DNA of 64,000 nucleotides. Source: Halobacterium rubrum. GTDB lineage: Archaea > Halobacteriota > Halobacteria > Halobacteriales > Halobacteriaceae. The stretch lies in the NCBI RefSeq assembly GCF_021729015.1, contig NZ_JAJQQZ010000002.1:124001-188000 (forward strand). Direction: 5' to 3'. A program made the translations under genes and the position numbers. This document shows positions 61,875 to 64,000 of this stretch, one piece after another (position 1 is the first letter of the stretch; each line of letters opens with the position of its first letter). Under the pieces are notes generated by a model. That model saw only the letters and a list, made by a program, of their open reading frames with translations, searched no databases and was not told where the DNA came from.

Positions 61875-61904
61875 TGTACATCGATGCACTACTCTGTACA
61901 TAAG
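61875..61904 (-). promoter_or_regulatory. trpCBA promoter with two TGTACA boxes
   Basis: TGTACA occurs at 61875-61880 and 61895-61900, exactly 20 bp (two helical turns) apart. The distal box overlaps the likely TATA element CTTATGTACA, about 22-30 bp before trpC; the proximal one touches the start codon. TGTACA is the TRP-box consensus bound by the TrpY repressor in Methanothermobacter. A tryptophan-responsive repressor here is therefore a specific, testable inference. Confidence 0.55.
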
Positions 61905-61953
61905 GCTTGCGTCGGTCGGGAGGCTCAAGACCCGCAGGCACCACGCTGTCCCC

Positions 61954-62409
61954 ATGAGCGCCGCCGGCATCTACGCCCGCGAGTTCGACTCCCTGGACTG
62001 CTTCGTACAGCTCGGCGTCGCGGGCGACCGCGTCATCAGCGTCTCCTTCCCCCGCGAGCGTCCGATAGACGCCGGCACCGACCACGAACTACTGGACCGC
62101 GTCGGCGACTACCTCGCCGGCGCCGAAGACGACTTCGCGGACGTCCCCGTCGGGCTGACGCTCCCGACCGACCAGCGCCGCGTCCTCGAGGCCATCCGGA
62201 ACGTCCCCTACGGCGAGCGCATCGACGTCGAACTCGCCGCCCGAATGACCCCCGACCTCGACCACGACAGCGAGGACGGCCGGCGAACCGTCCGGGACGC
62301 CCTCACCGCCAACCCCGTCCCGCCGTTCGTCCCCGACCACCGCGTCGACGGCGCACCCAGCGGCGCCCCCGACCGCGTCGCACGGGCCTTCAGAGAGCTC
62401 GAAGCCTAG
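61954..62409 (+). CDS. Alkyltransferase-like (MGMT-fold) protein lacking the reactive cysteine
   Basis: A 151-residue protein whose C-terminal half is the DNA-binding domain of O6-alkylguanine-DNA alkyltransferase: [15 protein letters not shown] forms the helix-turn-helix, Arg111 in [12 protein letters not shown] corresponds to the arginine finger, and [12 protein letters not shown] matches NPxPxxVPCHRV with Asp128 in place of the alkyl-accepting Cys. It therefore cannot repair by self-alkylation, but may bind O6-alkylguanine and recruit nucleotide-excision repair like ATL proteins. Its gene is divergent from trpC. The substitution is intact in frame, so it is not a decayed gene. Confidence 0.85.
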   Translation: MSAAGIYAREFDSLDCFVQLGVAGDRVISVSFPRERPIDAGTDHELLDRVGDYLAGAEDDFADVPVGLTLPTDQRRVLEAIRNVPYGERIDVELAARMTPDLDHDSEDGRRTVRDALTANPVPPFVPDHRVDGAPSGAPDRVARAFRELEA

Positions 62410-64000
62410 TCGCCCGCGCGCTCGGTCGGCTGCCGCCGGTGTCCCTCCAGATTCGCCGCCTCCACCGCCGATAGCGTGAACGACGACAGCTGGTCGTCGA
62501 GAGTCGTCGTCCGGTCCGCGAGCGTCTCGACCCGGTCTGTAACCGTCTCCACGACCTCGCGCTGGCGTCCACCGGCCGACACGGCCGCCGCCGCGACGTC
62601 GGTCGTCTCCTCGCTCTCGGCCCGCACCTCGCTGGTGACGGCCGCCACCTGCTCGGCGGTCTGCGCCTGGTCGTCGGCCGCCGACGCGATGGACTGCACG
62701 CCCTGCTCGGCGTCCGACACGGCGTCGACGGCGTCCCCGACCGCGTCCACGGTCTCCTCGACGGCGTCCACGCCCGCGTCGACGCGCTCGTCGGTCGCCT
62801 CGATGGCGTCCGCGACGGCCTCCGCCTCCGCCTCGACCTCGTCGATGGTCGCCGCGATGTCCTCGACGGCCTCACCGGTCTCCCCCGCGAGGTCCTTGAC
62901 CTCGTCGGCGACCACGGCGAACCCGTCGCCGTCCTCGTCGGCACGGGCGGCCTCGATGTTCGCGTTCAGCGCCAGCATGTTCGTCTGCTCGGCGACGTCC
63001 TCGATGAGTTCGACCATCTCCCGGATGCGGTCCATCTCGCCGACCAGCCGGTCGACCGCCTCCCGCGACGTCGACATCTCCGCCTGAATGGCTTCCATCG
63101 CGTCGATGGCCGCCGTCGCCGACTCACCACCCTCACGGCCGAGCTCGGCCGCCCGCGACGCGTCGGCCGCGACCTCGTCGGACTGCGCCGCCACCTCCTC
63201 GACGGTCGCGGACAGCGACTGCACCTCCGACTCCACCTCACCGAGGCGCTCGCGCTGGGCCACGACCGCGTCGTCGATGGCTTCCACCGCCTCCACTGCG
63301 CGCTCGTTCGCGTCCTCGGCGTCGGTCGTGTCCTCGGCGAGCGCTGTCGCCGTCTCGTCGACTGCCGAACCGAACCGCCGCACGTCGCCGAGGGTCGCGT
63401 CGAGGTCGGCCAGCATCTCGTTGCCCGCCTCGGCGATGCGCGCCATCGGCCCGCTGTCGGTGTCCTCGTCAAGCCGCACCGTGAGGTCGCCGTCCGCCGC
63501 CACCGACAGCGTCTCCGCGTACGCGTCGGCCTGCGCCTCCAGCGACTCCAGGAGGGCGCGCGTCTCCTCGCGTGCCGCCTCGGCCTCCTCCCGGGCCGAT
63601 TCGGCGGCCTCCGTCGCGTCCTCCGCCTCGGCCTGTGCGCGTTCCGCTTCCTCGATGCGCGACTCGAGGTTGTCTCGCACGTCGGTCAAGGCTGCGGCGA
63701 GGTCACCGAGTTCGTCCCGCCGGTCGTCGTCGAACGTCGCCGAGAAGTCGCCGTCGGCGAGCCGCTTCGCGTTCGCCGTCATCTCGTTGGACGCCCCGAT
63801 GAGTTCGAAACTGACGACGAGCACCATCGAGACCATCGTCACGAACGCAATCAACCACCCGCCCAGCGCGGGCACGAGTGCCCCGGGGAACACGGCGGCG
63901 ATGACCACCAGTGCCACCAGCGAAGCCACGCCGTAGCTCGCCAGCACCTCGTACAGCATCCGCTCCTGGACACGAGCCGGGAACAGTTCGACAGGATCCA
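62406..64000 (-). CDS. Methyl-accepting chemotaxis transducer, N-terminus possibly cut off
   Basis: Two adjacent membrane helices (near 63900-63830) with a very short loop, a HAMP-like region ([20 protein letters not shown]), a coiled coil, and the signalling tip [34 protein letters not shown]. The tail is short. ATG 63959 is possible, but the frame stays open to the window edge and reads [18 protein letters not shown], which resembles the usual beginning of such transducers, so the true start may lie outside. Like the transducer at 13387 it lacks an external sensing domain. Its stop overlaps the alkyltransferase-like gene by 4 bp. Confidence 0.88.
   Translation of the reverse strand, partial: DPVELFPARVQERMLYEVLASYGVASLVALVVIAAVFPGALVPALGGWLIAFVTMVSMVLVVSFELIGASNEMTANAKRLADGDFSATFDDDRRDELGDLAAALTDVRDNLESRIEEAERAQAEAEDATEAAESAREEAEAAREETRALLESLEAQADAYAETLSVAADGDLTVRLDEDTDSGPMARIAEAGNEMLADLDATLGDVRRFGSAVDETATALAEDTTDAEDANERAVEAVEAIDDAVVAQRERLGEVESEVQSLSATVEEVAAQSDEVAADASRAAELGREGGESATAAIDAMEAIQAEMSTSREAVDRLVGEMDRIREMVELIEDVAEQTNMLALNANIEAARADEDGDGFAVVADEVKDLAGETGEAVEDIAATIDEVEAEAEAVADAIEATDERVDAGVDAVEETVDAVGDAVDAVSDAEQGVQSIASAADDQAQTAEQVAAVTSEVRAESEETTDVAAAAVSAGGRQREVVETVTDRVETLADRTTTLDDQLSSFTLSAVEAANLEGHRRQPTERAGD

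Overview
This window reads as the chromosome of an extremely halophilic archaeon, most likely Halobacterium or a close relative. The DNA is very GC-rich and the proteins are very rich in Asp and Glu. The information-processing genes are archaeal: TFB, SMC/ScpA, archaeal-type MetRS, the GatB amidotransferase subunit, NreA and archaeal 3-dehydroquinate synthase. Most genes have a TATA-like element about 22-35 bp upstream of the start codon and no Shine-Dalgarno sequence, which indicates leaderless mRNAs. The genus assignment is an inference from gene content and order. No tRNA, rRNA, insertion sequence or CRISPR array is visible, and the region looks like ordinary core chromosome rather than an island.

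Layout. 1-9.2 kb: metabolic and stress genes (zinc-finger protein, acyl-CoA dehydrogenase, PHP protein, CinA-type amidohydrolase, aminotransferase, ArsA/Get3 ATPase, SDR) ending with the rhomboid-endonuclease V pair. 9.3-12.9 kb: a tightly overlapping DNA-repair-like operon (DUF5788-type protein, PolX, Mut7-C/zinc-ribbon protein). 13-17.6 kb: a chemotaxis transducer, a CPBP protease and NreA with a PCNA-binding tail. 17.9-29.7 kb: topoisomerase I, GatB with a disrupted acetyltransferase behind it, and the SMC-ScpA operon. 29.7-41.8 kb: purine salvage, universal stress protein, PhzF, PEP synthase, an M48 protease, lipoproteins and MfnA. 41.8-50.6 kb: MetRS, pyruvate kinase, a small membrane gene followed by NfeD and SPFH genes, a winged-helix regulator, then a 36-bp tandem repeat array. 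50.8-64 kb: AglD-like glycosyltransferase, an inosine/xanthosine triphosphatase carrying an inserted palindromic element, TFB, the first three archaeal shikimate enzymes, trpCBA, an alkyltransferase-like protein and a second transducer.

Genes that work together: PEP synthase and pyruvate kinase, which catalyse opposing steps, share a similar TrmB-like dyad in their upstream regions. AroA', AroB' and AroD lead to chorismate and TrpCBA continues to tryptophan; trpCBA-aroA' looks like one operon with paired TGTACA boxes over its promoter. SMC and ScpA form the condensin core.

Most unusual features: a roughly 54-bp two-hairpin palindromic element found inside two genes, once breaking an acetyltransferase and once read through in frame as 18 extra residues in an NTPase; a perfect 36-bp minisatellite that stays in frame with the regulator upstream of it; further palindromes near 17.7 and 20.57 kb and inside the scpA N-terminus; and an O6-alkylguanine transferase homologue whose reactive Cys is Asp. 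I do not see a clear multi-gene novel defence or secretion system here; the palindromic elements and the operator-like sites are the best leads.
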